64,000 bases of DNA from Sulfurimonas sp. (GCF_028713515.1 NZ_JAQTOD010000001.1:434001-498000), one strand, 5' to 3'; shown: positions 1-8,415, counted from the first letter of the stretch. Translations and numbers: made by a program. The notes: generated by a model not told the origin, from the sequence alone.

Positions 1-152
1 TTTTGGGACTTAAGCCTGAGCTCGATACTTTCTTTGAGAGTGTTATGGTAAATGCTGAAAATGAGAGTGTTAAAAACAACAGAAAAGCGCTTGTTGGGTC
101 AATCTATAAGAGTATTTTAAAGATTGCGGATATTAAAGAGATTACGATTTAA
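1..152 (+). CDS. glyS: Glycyl-tRNA synthetase beta subunit, C-terminal end (partial)
   Basis: The reading frame is open from the window edge (first complete codon at base 3) to a TAA at 150-152, giving 49 residues. The motif FFESVMVNAENESVKNNR matches the conserved C-terminal anticodon-binding part of GlyS, where the family reads FFD.VMVMAED...R.NRL. GlyS charges tRNA-Gly together with GlyQ in the bacterial alpha2beta2 enzyme. Only the last few per cent of the protein is in the window, so the call rests on this motif alone. Confidence 0.85.
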   Translation, partial: LGLKPELDTFFESVMVNAENESVKNNRKALVGSIYKSILKIADIKEITI

Positions 153-202
153 TAGTAATTATTTTTTGTTTCTGGGTTCTAGCTCGGAAGTAAAAAACTT
201 CT

Positions 203-744
203 CTAGCTTGAGCCTTCTGCAACATATCTAAGCCAGATAAAACCAAGTAATCCGGCAAGTAGAGATGCCGCTAAAATTCCTATCTTTTCCAAAAATAAGC
301 CAGATTATGATTCTTGAAGAGATGGGTTGAAGCAGAGTCTCGCATGCTGATGAAAAATCGATTGAAACACTGGTGTTGGCGAGTGCAAAAATAGGAATAA
401 CTACTAAACTCACAGGAAGATGAAGCGAGTGCTCAAGCCTAGCTGATTGGGAACCGAAATCTCTCTTTTTATTTCTAATTTGATTATAAAAAAGAAGATT
501 GCCATAAGTCCATCATTTATCCAGTGATGAATACTTTTTGAGAACCGTACTATCCTATAAAAATATCTATTTTTATGTGAAAAAAGTGTAGATAAGCATC
601 TGCAAATGGTGAGTTTACGAGGATTAAAGCAACGACTGTCATAAGCATTAAAATAAGCCCAGTAGTTGTTTGAGCATGAAGAAACCACTCAAAAGGAGTA
701 GCTATTTTCTCAAAAGCCCTCTGCCAAGGCGCGTATAGTTTCAT
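203..744 (-). pseudogene. nhaA: Decayed Na+/H+ antiporter NhaA
   Basis: Three NhaA fragments follow each other on the minus strand in different frames. The N-terminus runs from the ATG at 744 ([19 protein letters not shown] and the first membrane helix). The next piece contains [20 protein letters not shown], the conserved early NhaA segment. The last piece contains VVIPIFALANTSVSIDF and then, after another frame change, a KIGILAASLLAGLLGFIWL tail ending at 203. NhaA is about 390-440 aa and at most 180 codons remain, so a large central part is deleted and at least two frameshifts are present. A good ribosome binding site (GAGGAG) still precedes the start. No functional antiporter can be made from this locus. 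Confidence 0.88.
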
Positions 745-996
745 AGTAACTCCTCTGTTTTGTGTTTTGATTATGTCTTATATAGTTAAATGGGATAAAA
801 TCTTAAATATTAATTGCTATCGAGTTCTAGACTCCCTTATCGTTTTTAAATTCTAATTTGTAAATGAGCTTGTATATAATCTGCTTTGTAAGCATTTCAC
901 CTTTTTATGGGAAGATATTGAGCTTTTTTGATAGAACTTACCTTTCTTTTAATTGTTTATATGCAAAAATAGGGTAGATTGTAGAAAGGGGAAAAG
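745..996. other. Intergenic region between nhaA remnant and thioredoxin gene
   Basis: About 250 bases of AT-rich sequence between divergent genes. It holds the ribosome binding site of the nhaA remnant at the left and that of the thioredoxin gene at the right. I see no open frame, RNA gene or strong hairpin in it. Confidence 0.5.
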
Positions 997-1392
997 ATGA
1001 AAAAACTACTTTTGATAATACTATTGTTTTTATATATACCGCTTAATGCTATTGAAGATTTAAAATCACTCTCGCAACTAAAAGAGAATAGCCTAGTATT
1101 CTTGGTTTTTGAAAAAAAGGGATGTCCTTGGTGTACAAAATATGAAATAGAGTTGCAAGGCAAGATTGTAGAAAAATATAGCAAAAATATAAAATTTTTT
1201 AAAGTTGAGAAGGGAAGTGAAATTTTTTCACAATTGAGAAAAGAGTTTGGATTTAAAATCATAATATATCCTATGACATATATGATTAAGTCAAACGATA
1301 AAAAAGCATCTGAAATAGTTGAAGAGATATATGGGTATCAGACCGAGGAGTATGTAGAAGAACTCCTTTTAAAAACTTTTTTGATTAAATAA
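997..1392 (+). CDS. Periplasmic thioredoxin-fold protein with CPWC motif
   Basis: 131 aa. Residues 1-18 are a signal peptide (hydrophobic stretch ending LNA), so the protein should be exported. The redox motif CPWC is at residues 43-46 and the cis-proline typical of the fold is in YPM at about 92. This resembles small Campylobacterota thioredoxin-like proteins of the SoxW or thioredoxin_2 type that reduce periplasmic disulfides or heme-binding cysteines. The partner is not visible. An AGGGGA ribosome binding site lies just upstream. It stands alone between the nhaA remnant and the convergent efflux operon. The fold is clear; the role is inferred. Confidence 0.8.
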   Translation: MKKLLLIILLFLYIPLNAIEDLKSLSQLKENSLVFLVFEKKGCPWCTKYEIELQGKIVEKYSKNIKFFKVEKGSEIFSQLRKEFGFKIIIYPMTYMIKSNDKKASEIVEEIYGYQTEEYVEELLLKTFLIK

Positions 1393-1418
1393 AGAAACAA
1401 GAATTAGACTTTGGCTCT

Positions 1419-2639
1419 TTACTGATAACGCAACGCATCAATAGGCACCATTTTAGCGGCTTTTAGGGCAGGGTAGAAGCCGAAGAAAATTCCTACCATT
1501 GCAGCTACTCCAAAGGCGCTTAGGATGGATTGTGAGGTGAAGATAACTGACATTGAGAAAAAACGCTCAGCTATTAGTGCGCCACCAACACCAAGTAGTA
1601 TCCCAATCAAGCTCCCAATTAACGATATCATAAGCGCTTCGAGTAAAAACTGAAGTAAAATATCTCTCTCTTGTGCGCCAATGGCTATTCGGATGCCAAT
1701 TTCTCTTGTTCTTTCAGTTACTGAGACAAGCATGATGTTCATGATTCCTATGCCTCCCACAAGTAGTGAGATTGAGGCTATCGCACCTAGCATTAGTGAC
1801 ATTACTTCAGCAGTATCAGCCGCAGCAGCAGCCATTGCCGCTAAGTTTCTAATAGAGAAATCATCCTCTGCATTATCTCTTATGCGGTGGCGCTGATGCA
1901 GCAGTTCCATCATAGCTTTTTCGGTTTCATCCATCTGTTCTGCTGAGATAGCTTGAACCATTATAAGCCGGACTGTTCCTTTAAATTGTGACCCAAATAA
2001 TTTGCGTTGTGCTGTTGTGACTGGCACCAAGATTGTATCATCTTGATCTCGTCCATCTAAGCTCTGCCCCTTTTTAGTCAAAACTCCAACTATCTGGTAT
2101 GGAGCTTGTTTAATTCTGATCATTTTGCCGATTGGGTCTTCATCTTTAAACAAGTTTTCAACTATTGTTTGACCCACTATAGCGACTCTAGTTGCTCCGC
2201 GAACATCAGCATCTGTAAAGGCATAACCAGATTCTAGCTCCCAATTTCTTACAATCAGCGCGCTTGGAGTTGAGCCAATTATCGTTGTGCTCCAGTTATT
2301 TGCACCATAAACAACCTGTGCTGTCCCAGGTGCGATTGGTGCGACTGCTCCGATAGACGGGAGTTCAGCAATTGCCTCTGCATCACTAAGTGTGAGCGTT
2401 GGTGTAGCACCGCTTCCCATTCGTGCTCCACCAGATGTAGTTGAGCCAGAGAGAACAATAAATAGATTGCTACCCATAGAAGAGATTGACTTTTCGACCA
2501 CATCTTGAGCCCCCGTTCCAATAGCTGACATAACTATAACTGCGCCAACGCCAATCATCATCCCAAGCATAGTTAAGAAAGATCTCATTCTATTTGCTAT
2601 CATGGCATCAAATGCTTCGCGTAGCATAAACCAGATCAT
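1419..2639 (-). CDS. MacB-type ABC transporter permease (FtsX-like)
   Basis: 406 aa. The layout is that of MacB permeases without the ATPase: an N-terminal membrane helix (about 20-45, FLTMLGMMIGVGAVIVMSAI), a large periplasmic MacB_PCD domain (about 50-275), then three C-terminal membrane helices with the FtsX signature GGIGIMNIMLVSVTERTREI at about 295-315. It would couple ATP hydrolysis by the neighbouring ATPase to outward export by mechanotransmission in a MacAB-TolC tripartite pump. Its start overlaps the stop of the ATPase gene by 4 bases, so the two are translationally coupled. Classical MacB is one fused chain; here the ATPase and permease are separate. Substrate unknown. Confidence 0.9.
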   Translation of the reverse strand: MIWFMLREAFDAMIANRMRSFLTMLGMMIGVGAVIVMSAIGTGAQDVVEKSISSMGSNLFIVLSGSTTSGGARMGSGATPTLTLSDAEAIAELPSIGAVAPIAPGTAQVVYGANNWSTTIIGSTPSALIVRNWELESGYAFTDADVRGATRVAIVGQTIVENLFKDEDPIGKMIRIKQAPYQIVGVLTKKGQSLDGRDQDDTILVPVTTAQRKLFGSQFKGTVRLIMVQAISAEQMDETEKAMMELLHQRHRIRDNAEDDFSIRNLAAMAAAAADTAEVMSLMLGAIASISLLVGGIGIMNIMLVSVTERTREIGIRIAIGAQERDILLQFLLEALMISLIGSLIGILLGVGGALIAERFFSMSVIFTSQSILSAFGVAAMVGIFFGFYPALKAAKMVPIDALRYQ

Positions 2640-3349
2640 TTTTCTATCTCTTTCATGCGCTTAGTTGGTTCACGAAAATTAATTTGTCCATCTTTGACAT
2701 GGATAATATGTCGCGCATATTGGGCAATATCCAGCTCATGTGTCACAAGAATAACAGTAATTCCGTCTGTTATGTTAAGCTCACTAAACAACTCCATAAT
2801 CTCTTGGCTTGTTTTTGTGTCAAGGTTACCGGTAGGCTCATCTGCTAGAATAAGTTTTGGATGATTAATCAAAGCTCGGGCAATTGCAACTCGTTGTTGC
2901 TGACCGCCAGAGATTTGGTTTGGGCGATATGTCCCATATCCTTCTAAACCAACTTTTATCAACATAGCATTAGCTCTCTCGTTGCGTTGCTCTCTTGGAA
3001 TGCCAGCATAAACCAGTGGAAGAGCGATGTTGTCAACCAGTGTCATGCGCTGAAGAAGATTGAACCCTTGAAAAACAAATCCGATTATATGATTTCGAAA
3101 TGATGCTAGAGCATTTTTATTTAGATTTTGTACATTGACTCCATTTAGCTCATAAATTCCACCACTTGGAGCATCTAGGCATCCTAGGATATTCATTAAG
3201 GTAGATTTACCTGATCCAGATGCACCCATAATCGCTAAAAATTCGCCACTTTGTACCTCCAAATCAATACCTCTAAGAACTGCTACCTTACCAGCAAAAG
3301 TGGAATAGCTCTTAGTTAGGTTCTTGATTTTAATCATAATATTGGACAT
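2636..3349 (-). CDS. MacB/LolD-type ABC transporter ATP-binding protein
   Basis: 237 aa, the normal size for a stand-alone MacB/LolD-family ATPase. Walker A is GASGSGKST at residues 42-50, the signature is ISGGQQQRVAIARAL at about 145-160, followed by Walker B LILADEP and the D-loop GNLDT. It powers the adjacent permease at the cytoplasmic face. An internal Met at residue 5 is an alternative start. It is the third gene of a leftward operon TolC-like, MacA-like, ATPase, permease with tiny gaps or overlaps. Confidence 0.93.
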   Translation of the reverse strand: MSNIMIKIKNLTKSYSTFAGKVAVLRGIDLEVQSGEFLAIMGASGSGKSTLMNILGCLDAPSGGIYELNGVNVQNLNKNALASFRNHIIGFVFQGFNLLQRMTLVDNIALPLVYAGIPREQRNERANAMLIKVGLEGYGTYRPNQISGGQQQRVAIARALINHPKLILADEPTGNLDTKTSQEIMELFSELNITDGITVILVTHELDIAQYARHIIHVKDGQINFREPTKRMKEIEK

Positions 3350-3352
3350 AAT

Positions 3353-4510
3353 CTAGAATAATCTCAATGATGATTTGTTTTTATTATCTTTTGCACTATC
3401 ATCTTTGTTTTCACCAACAATCACTTTGTCTCCAGCTTTTAAAGCGCCATCTGTTACTTCTGTATATTTTCCATCCGTTATGCCAACAGATATATTGATT
3501 TTTTTAGGTTGAGCATTTTCAAGAATATAAACATGCCTTTTTGTTGCATCTGCTAATCCATTTTGTTTCTTGCCTATTTTTTTATTAGGTACTGGGTCGT
3601 AGCGCAGTGCCGCATTCGAAACAAGCAGTACATTAGTGCGGCGATTTTCAATAACTGTCACATAAGCAGTCATTCCTGGAAATAAAATCTGTTGTGGATT
3701 ATCTACGGAGACGACAATATCATAGGTTACAACATTTGAGGTAATTGTTGCATTTAAACGAATCTGCTTTACAACTCCCTTGAATGTTCTATTTGAAAAA
3801 GCATCAACATTAAAAGTAACATCTTGACCGACTTTGATTTGACCAATATCAGCTTCGGCAAAATTAGCATCAATTTGCATTTTTCGTAAATCTTGAGCTA
3901 TTTTAAAGAGTGTTGGTGTTTGGAAACTAGCAGCTACAGTCTGACCAACATCAATTTGCCTATCCACAACAACACCTGATACTGGCGATTTTATAATAGA
4001 GTAGTTTTTATTGGTAAGATCTCGTTGCATCTGAGCCTTAGCTAAGGCAAGAGAGGCTTCGGCTGATTCTAGTGTCTGTAGAGTGTGTTCATAATCCTGC
4101 CTTGAGATATACTCTTTTTCAAAAAGTTCATGAGAGCGATTTTTGTTTGCTCTTGCTAGTGCAACGCTGGATTGTGCATTTGCAACATTGGCACTACTTT
4201 GAGCAATTTGTGCGTTAAAAAGTGATGGATCAAGGGTTGCCATTACCTCTCCTTTTTTAACATGATCGTTAAAATCAACTTTAAGCTCTTTTACTGTTCC
4301 AGATACTTGTGTGCCAACATTTACAAGAACAACAGGATTGAGTGTTCCATTGGCTGAAGCTGTTTGAAGAACATCTCCTCGCTCAATGCTCTCCTGTTTA
4401 AATCGTTCTTTAATTGGTGCTTTGTATATCATAAACCACCAATATCCAAAGCCACCTAAAATCGTAATTATGACGACTAACATCCACTTTGCCACACTTG
4501 CGTTTTTCAT
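3353..4510 (-). CDS. MacA-like periplasmic adaptor (HlyD/RND membrane fusion family)
   Basis: 385 aa. An N-terminal membrane anchor at about residues 9-28 precedes a barrel-sandwich/lipoyl half-motif (GTQVSGTVKELKVDFNDHVK), a long alpha-helical hairpin rich in Ala, Gln and Ser (about 110-185), the second lipoyl half (IIKSPVSGVVVDRQIDVGQ) and beta-barrel domains. It bridges the inner-membrane permease and the outer-membrane channel. It overlaps the upstream TolC-like gene by 4 bases and lies 3 bases before the ATPase gene, so all four probably form one transcript. The C-terminus is Lys/Asp/Ser-rich and may be flexible. Confidence 0.9.
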   Translation of the reverse strand: MKNASVAKWMLVVIITILGGFGYWWFMIYKAPIKERFKQESIERGDVLQTASANGTLNPVVLVNVGTQVSGTVKELKVDFNDHVKKGEVMATLDPSLFNAQIAQSSANVANAQSSVALARANKNRSHELFEKEYISRQDYEHTLQTLESAEASLALAKAQMQRDLTNKNYSIIKSPVSGVVVDRQIDVGQTVAASFQTPTLFKIAQDLRKMQIDANFAEADIGQIKVGQDVTFNVDAFSNRTFKGVVKQIRLNATITSNVVTYDIVVSVDNPQQILFPGMTAYVTVIENRRTNVLLVSNAALRYDPVPNKKIGKKQNGLADATKRHVYILENAQPKKINISVGITDGKYTEVTDGALKAGDKVIVGENKDDSAKDNKNKSSLRLF

Positions 4511-5874
4511 TGACCTACCTCTTTGTTTAGTTCATTATTCATTAGCTCTTTATCGCCAAGAGCTCTTGCTAAGGCTATTCGCGCTATGGCAAGCAGATAA
4601 AGAGTTGTAACTTTTTGCTGTTTTGCGCTTGATAAGAGTGCCTGTGAAGATACAACATCTAAAATTGTTCCAACTCCAGCTCTGTATCGCCCTAGAGAAA
4701 CATCATAAGATGCGCTAGCACTCACAACTAAGTCATCGGTTAGTGCTTCTTGATTGCTTGCAGTAAGCAGATTTGTGTAAGCAGTATAAACATCCAGCGT
4801 AACTTGTTTTTCAAGTGATTTAGCTAATGCTTCTTTGATACCTTTTTGTTCTTTTGCCTCAGCAATTTTGTATGTTGTGGCATATCCTGTGAAAATTGGA
4901 AAAGAGAGATTAACGCCTATATTTGAGCTTGTTGTTGATGTAGAAGCTGATGTATCCATAGCATTTACTGATGAAGCTAGTGAAATGGTTGGCATCGCGG
5001 AAGTTTTGGCGGCGATGATTGCAGCATCTGCTGTTTTAATATCCGACCGAGCAGCAACCAAATCAGGACGCATTTCTTTGGCTTTACTTACTAAATCGTT
5101 AAGTCTATTTTCTGGAATAGGACTGTTTTTACTATTTTGAGGCGGTAAAACAGCAAGAGAAGTTTGAGCATCTAACCCTAAAGCAGCTGCAAAATTTCCT
5201 TTAGCAAGAGCAAGCGTACCTTCTGCACCAACGCGAGTTAAAATGCTCTGTGCGTAAGAGGCACGGGCCTGAAGCCTATCTGCTGGAACAGCTATGCCAG
5301 CTTTTACTTTAGTTTGCACAGCATCTAAGCTCTCTTTAGCAGCATTTTCAGCGCTTATATACGCTTCTAGTGATGCTTGTGCAGCAAAGAGATTGTAGTA
5401 TGACTGCACGGTTGTAAAAAAAACAGATTGAACTGCACTCTCATAGCTGTTTTTAGATGAGAGCATAGCTGATGTGGCTTGATTATGAAGTGCGTCACGA
5501 TTTCCAAAATCATATAAAAGATAGTTAAATACCACATTTCCATTCAGCTTAGAGTAGTTTGGCGAGCCAACAGATTTGCCACTATCGTGATTTTCTGAAG
5601 TGGCAATGTTTGCTGTTAGGGTAGGGTAATAATTTGTATTAGAAGTCCCAACTAGTGCAGACTGATAACGGACATTTGCCCAAGCAACATGAGTTTGAGG
5701 GTTAGCACATAGTGCCTGTGCTACGGCATCGGCGAGTTTAATTGGTTGGCTTAAGTCCAAGACAGAGCAACCGTTTGGATTTTGTCCCTCTAGGACACTA
5801 AAAGGATCGCTGTCTGCTAATGTTTTGGAGATTAAAAAAACAACTAACAGCCAAATTTTTAGATATTGCGCCAA
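4507..5874 (-). CDS. TolC-family outer membrane efflux protein
   Basis: 455 aa with an N-terminal signal peptide (about 1-20, ending LADSDP). Two repeated OEP halves are rich in Ala, Gln and Ser, as in TolC. The second half has the family motif SLGRYRAGVGTILDVVSSQALL near residue 395. It would form the trimeric outer-membrane channel for the MacAB-like pump encoded downstream. As the first gene of the operon it is followed by the adaptor with a 4-base overlap. The short intergenic region at 5875-5945 should hold the promoter; I cannot define boxes with confidence. Confidence 0.9.
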   Translation of the reverse strand: MAQYLKIWLLVVFLISKTLADSDPFSVLEGQNPNGCSVLDLSQPIKLADAVAQALCANPQTHVAWANVRYQSALVGTSNTNYYPTLTANIATSENHDSGKSVGSPNYSKLNGNVVFNYLLYDFGNRDALHNQATSAMLSSKNSYESAVQSVFFTTVQSYYNLFAAQASLEAYISAENAAKESLDAVQTKVKAGIAVPADRLQARASYAQSILTRVGAEGTLALAKGNFAAALGLDAQTSLAVLPPQNSKNSPIPENRLNDLVSKAKEMRPDLVAARSDIKTADAAIIAAKTSAMPTISLASSVNAMDTSASTSTTSSNIGVNLSFPIFTGYATTYKIAEAKEQKGIKEALAKSLEKQVTLDVYTAYTNLLTASNQEALTDDLVVSASASYDVSLGRYRAGVGTILDVVSSQALLSSAKQQKVTTLYLLAIARIALARALGDKELMNNELNKEVGQ

Positions 5875-5945
5875 TATAATAACTCCTCACTCTGAATTTT
5901 CTCATTTTAACACAATATTAATTTCTAGTTGTTGAGATTTAATGC

Positions 5946-6674
5946 TTATTTTATAAACGGAATTATCATAGGTACTTGTTTTTGATAGGCTTCATACTTT
6001 TTGCCAATAGTTTTTGCTAAGTCTTTCTCTTCAAAATATAAACCAATAAAGATATAGCTAGTGAAAGTGACTGATAGCATCAAGTGGGTGTATGACATGT
6101 TTGGTGTTGCCCAGATTCCAATGAGCGTTCCTAGCTGTATAGGATGTCTTATAAATTTATAAAAAGAGCTCTCTTTAAATGTAATTTCTGGTGCAACTCT
6201 ATTTTTAAGATTTAGATAGACTTGTTCTAGCCCAAAGAGTTCAAAATGATTGATTAAAAATGATGAGACTACGGAAAATGTCCAACCAAAAATATAGATA
6301 GATATCAATATAATCTGTCCCACTTGATTATCCACTCGCCAAAGATAACCGTCAATGCCTTGCCAGTAGATGCAAATTAGAGATAAAAAGACTCCTGAAA
6401 CCAAAACATATGTACTTCGTTCCGCTGATATCGGTATAAACTTTGTTATATACTTTTTAAATGATTGTCGCGCCATGATGGAGTGTTGTAGAGCAAATAA
6501 AATAACAAGAGTGATATTTATAGTCAGTGCTGATTCAAAAGAGGTTGTCTGCATAGAGTCAATATGTGATGGAAGAAAATCCCACGAGCCAACAAATAAC
6601 AAAAACCAAACCAATGTGGAAAGACCAAACAGATAAGCAAAAATTCCATATATAAAAATGATTAAATGCTTCAT
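5946..6674 (-). CDS. mddA: MddA-like methanethiol S-methyltransferase (NnrU/ICMT family membrane protein)
   Basis: 242 aa with five or six membrane helices. The conserved motifs are ALQHSIMAR (about 63-71), ERSTYVL, a STFLINHFELFGL-like segment (FLINHFELFGLEQVY) and the C-terminal FIRHPIQLGTLIGIWATP with EEKDL, which bind S-adenosylmethionine in this fold. These match methanethiol S-methyltransferase, which makes dimethyl sulfide from methanethiol. An AGAGG ribosome binding site precedes the ATG at 6674. The proposed left edge of the mobile element lies only about 40 bases upstream, so insertion may have replaced this gene's native promoter region. A more general isoprenylcysteine-methyltransferase-like role cannot be excluded. 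Confidence 0.75.
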   Translation of the reverse strand: MKHLIIFIYGIFAYLFGLSTLVWFLLFVGSWDFLPSHIDSMQTTSFESALTINITLVILFALQHSIMARQSFKKYITKFIPISAERSTYVLVSGVFLSLICIYWQGIDGYLWRVDNQVGQIILISIYIFGWTFSVVSSFLINHFELFGLEQVYLNLKNRVAPEITFKESSFYKFIRHPIQLGTLIGIWATPNMSYTHLMLSVTFTSYIFIGLYFEEKDLAKTIGKKYEAYQKQVPMIIPFIK

Positions 6675-6711
6675 TAGATTACCTCTATTGCGGAATTATT
6701 GACCATATAAT

Positions 6712-6720
6712 TTTTCTATA
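6712..6720 (+). repeat. Candidate left attachment core (TTTTCTATA)
   Basis: A 9-base perfect match to 16731-16739 at the other edge of the element. It lies 38 bases upstream of the mddA start. The sequence is AT-rich, so a chance match is quite possible. What favours it is that it overlaps a -10-like TATAAT (6717-6722) and sits next to a perfect palindrome. Confidence 0.35.
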
Positions 6721-6726
6721 ATCCTC

Positions 6727-6746
6727 ATCAAGTTTTTAAACTTGAT
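6727..6746. repeat. Perfect 9-bp inverted repeat at left end of element
   Basis: ATCAAGTTT, two T bases, then AAACTTGAT. It begins five bases after the TATAAT at 6717-6722. In the joined circle it would cover the predicted transcription start, so it could be an operator for self-repression or the first stem of a leader RNA. It has no T tract typical of a terminator. Confidence 0.6.
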
Positions 6747-6807
6747 TTAATTTCTTAATAAATCTCTTAAAAACCTACTATTATTTCACATTCAAAGCTT
6801 ACATATA

Positions 6808-6897
6808 ATTCAGGGTCTTAGAACTCTTAAGGAAAATAAAGCTGGTGAAATAAACCTTGACAGAATTCAGAGCCTTAGAGCTCAAATAGAAAATAAG
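6808..6897 (+). repeat. Two imperfect direct repeats in the recombinase leader
   Basis: Copy one starts at 6808 and copy two at 6865, a 57-base period. Both read ATTCAG, two variable bases, CTTAGA, one variable base, CTC, and after a few bases GAAAATAA. Differences are mostly transitions (G/A, T/C), which would keep RNA pairing partly intact. Two copies with unique sequence between is not a CRISPR array. Two similar loops are what a bridge RNA would have (target and donor loops), but binding sites for the recombinase are an equal option. Confidence 0.6.
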
Positions 6898-6905
6898 GTT
6901 TCACT

Positions 6906-7871
6906 ATGAATATTCTCGGCATAGATGTATCAAAAGACACTCTTGACTGTTGTTTGCTTATAAATAATGAGCCATATTATCATATTTTTGATAATAGTGA
7001 AATTGGTTTTTTTAATCTCCTAGTTATTTATAATAATTTTAAAGTTACATCTGTAGGATTTGAATCCACTGGAAATTATCATAAAAAACTTGAAAGGTAT
7101 CTATCAAGTAACGGACTTAACCCTTATATTTTAAAACCAATCGTTATCGCAAATTTTAGGAAAGTTTTATCGCTACATGGTAAAACTGATAAAACAGATA
7201 GCTATGCTATTGCTCAATTTTTAGCAGTTGGCGATTTGTCTGATTATTTATCGTTTCCAATTCGTGACACATTTACTCCTATTTTATCATCATTGATTTT
7301 GTTAGATAAACAAATAAGACAAACTAAAAACTCAATTCACGCTATAGAATTAAATCCTGATGTTTCCACTGTTTTAACTGATTTAGAAGATGTTAAAGAT
7401 TATCTTACAACTACTAAAGACAGAGTTCAAAAAAACACTATAGATTTACTCTATAAGTTATGTCCTGAAGCTAAACAAGTTAAAAACGATATTGACGGTG
7501 TAGGCGATTCTCTTCTACTTTATTTAATCCCTATGCTTTACGATCATTTCGACAAATTTACATTAAAGCAAATAAACGCTTTTTTCGGTTTGAATCCTAT
7601 CTCATATCAGAGCGGTACTTCTGTATATAAAAAAGACAAAATCTCAAAACGAGGTGACCCACAAGTCTTAAAACTGTTGTATATGTCTGCAATCTCTGCT
7701 CTTCGTACTAATGAGATTTTAAAAGATAAATATAAAAGGTTAAAGGACAACGGCAAGCCCTCAAAGGTTGCATTAGTTAGCGTTATGGCTCATCTATTAA
7801 AAGCTATAGTTATTAAGCTCTCGCACTACACAAAGAGAACTTTAAAAGAGAATACAAAAATTAAATTATGA
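6906..7871 (+). CDS. IS110/Piv-family DEDD recombinase (transposase/integrase)
   Basis: 321 aa, normal for the family. The N-terminal RuvC-like DEDD domain shows GIDVSK (Asp7), FESTGNYH (Glu53) and KTDKTDSYAIA (Asp95 and Asp98). The C-terminal Transposase_20 domain begins at IDGVG (about 196) and has SYQSGTSVYKKDKISKRG with the candidate catalytic Ser236. Such enzymes move DNA without inverted termini or long target duplications. In Neisseria filamentous prophages and others a Piv/IS110 enzyme serves as integrase, and I infer the same here. The ATG follows an AAGG ribosome binding site. The stop overlaps the next gene's start (ATGA). Confidence 0.93.
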   Translation: MNILGIDVSKDTLDCCLLINNEPYYHIFDNSEIGFFNLLVIYNNFKVTSVGFESTGNYHKKLERYLSSNGLNPYILKPIVIANFRKVLSLHGKTDKTDSYAIAQFLAVGDLSDYLSFPIRDTFTPILSSLILLDKQIRQTKNSIHAIELNPDVSTVLTDLEDVKDYLTTTKDRVQKNTIDLLYKLCPEAKQVKNDIDGVGDSLLLYLIPMLYDHFDKFTLKQINAFFGLNPISYQSGTSVYKKDKISKRGDPQVLKLLYMSAISALRTNEILKDKYKRLKDNGKPSKVALVSVMAHLLKAIVIKLSHYTKRTLKENTKIKL

Positions 7872-8035
7872 ACAAAGTAGATATTCAAATATATAAGGGT
7901 TTTTTAAAACTCTTAAAGGAGGGCAAATCAATTAATAAAAGTAGTTTGGCAAGAGAGTCATTTGTCTGTAGGCAGACAATACACAATAAAATCGAGAAAC
8001 ACACATTTCAAGATTTAAAAAGAAAGGTTTACTAA
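7868..8035 (+). CDS. Small helix-turn-helix protein (55 aa)
   Basis: This short frame starts in the ATGA overlap with the recombinase stop and ends in a TAATG overlap with the next gene, so it fits an operon without a gap. The peptide has a likely helix-turn-helix: INKSSLARESFVCRQTIHNK at about residues 22-41, preceded by a helical N-terminus and followed by a basic tail. AAAGGAGGGC inside the gene at about 7915 is not its own ribosome binding site. It could regulate the element's early genes or assist the recombinase. No named family recognised. Confidence 0.65.
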   Translation: MNKVDIQIYKGFLKLLKEGKSINKSSLARESFVCRQTIHNKIEKHTFQDLKRKVY

Positions 8036-8415
8036 TGAGTAATGATATAAAAGATTTTGACAAAGTTCCGACAAGTGTCGCAGATGTAGAAGAGATAACA
8101 AGAAGATATATGGAAAAAATCTCTAAAAATGAGATTAATCTAGCTGGTCAAGTTCGTGCTAAAAATCAAACTCAGCCAAAGCCAAAGGTTGATAAGCAAA
8201 CTAAAGAGCCAATCTTTAATGAAGATGGAAGTCCTGCTTATTGGAACTCTTATTATTATGTAGTTCTTGCGTTTGAGGGTGGTGAACTAGATGTCCAAGT
8301 AGAAGAAAAATGGTTTGATGATTTACAAATAGGTATGCGTGTTCTATTTACTGGTGCTAAAGGTCTTAAATTTGGAAAGATTCAAGATGTTTTTCACTCG
8401 TATGTAATTCTTTAA
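8035..8415 (+). CDS. Putative ssDNA-binding protein (OB-fold-like)
   Basis: 126 aa, acidic C-terminal half, no membrane segment. Predicted beta-rich from about residue 35 onward: LAGQVRAKNQT, YYYVVLAFEGGELDVQVEE, MRVLFTGAKGLKFGKI. This length and pattern recall single-stranded-DNA-binding proteins that sit next to the replication gene in filamentous phages (gV-like), and the position upstream of the Rep gene agrees. The sequence match is not strong enough to name the family. SD-like AGAAAGG precedes the start. Confidence 0.45.
   Translation: MSNDIKDFDKVPTSVADVEEITRRYMEKISKNEINLAGQVRAKNQTQPKPKVDKQTKEPIFNEDGSPAYWNSYYYVVLAFEGGELDVQVEEKWFDDLQIGMRVLFTGAKGLKFGKIQDVFHSYVIL

Larger units (their letters stand above)
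6723..6905 (+). ncRNA. Candidate IS110-type bridge RNA / recombinase leader
   Basis: The 183 bases between the proposed left end and the recombinase ATG contain no open frame. In IS110-group elements this same interval encodes the bridge RNA that pairs with donor and target DNA. The interval starts with a 20-base palindrome, then carries two imperfect copies of one module 57 bases apart, and GTGAAA at 6845-6850 can pair with TTTCAC at 6899-6904 beside the ribosome binding site. Position, length and repeat structure fit; no covariance model was run, so this remains a hypothesis. Confidence 0.3.

Noticed and set aside
957-1262. Minus-strand frame of 101 aa opposite the thioredoxin gene
   Set aside because: It is antisense to a gene with clear signal peptide and CPWC motif; no homologous features.
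2279-2521. Minus-strand frame of 80 aa inside the permease gene
   Set aside because: Out-of-frame reading of the MacB-type permease, low-complexity Gln/His-rich product.
6808-6897. CRISPR-like repeat
   Set aside because: Only two imperfect copies, no regular spacers and no cas genes in the window.
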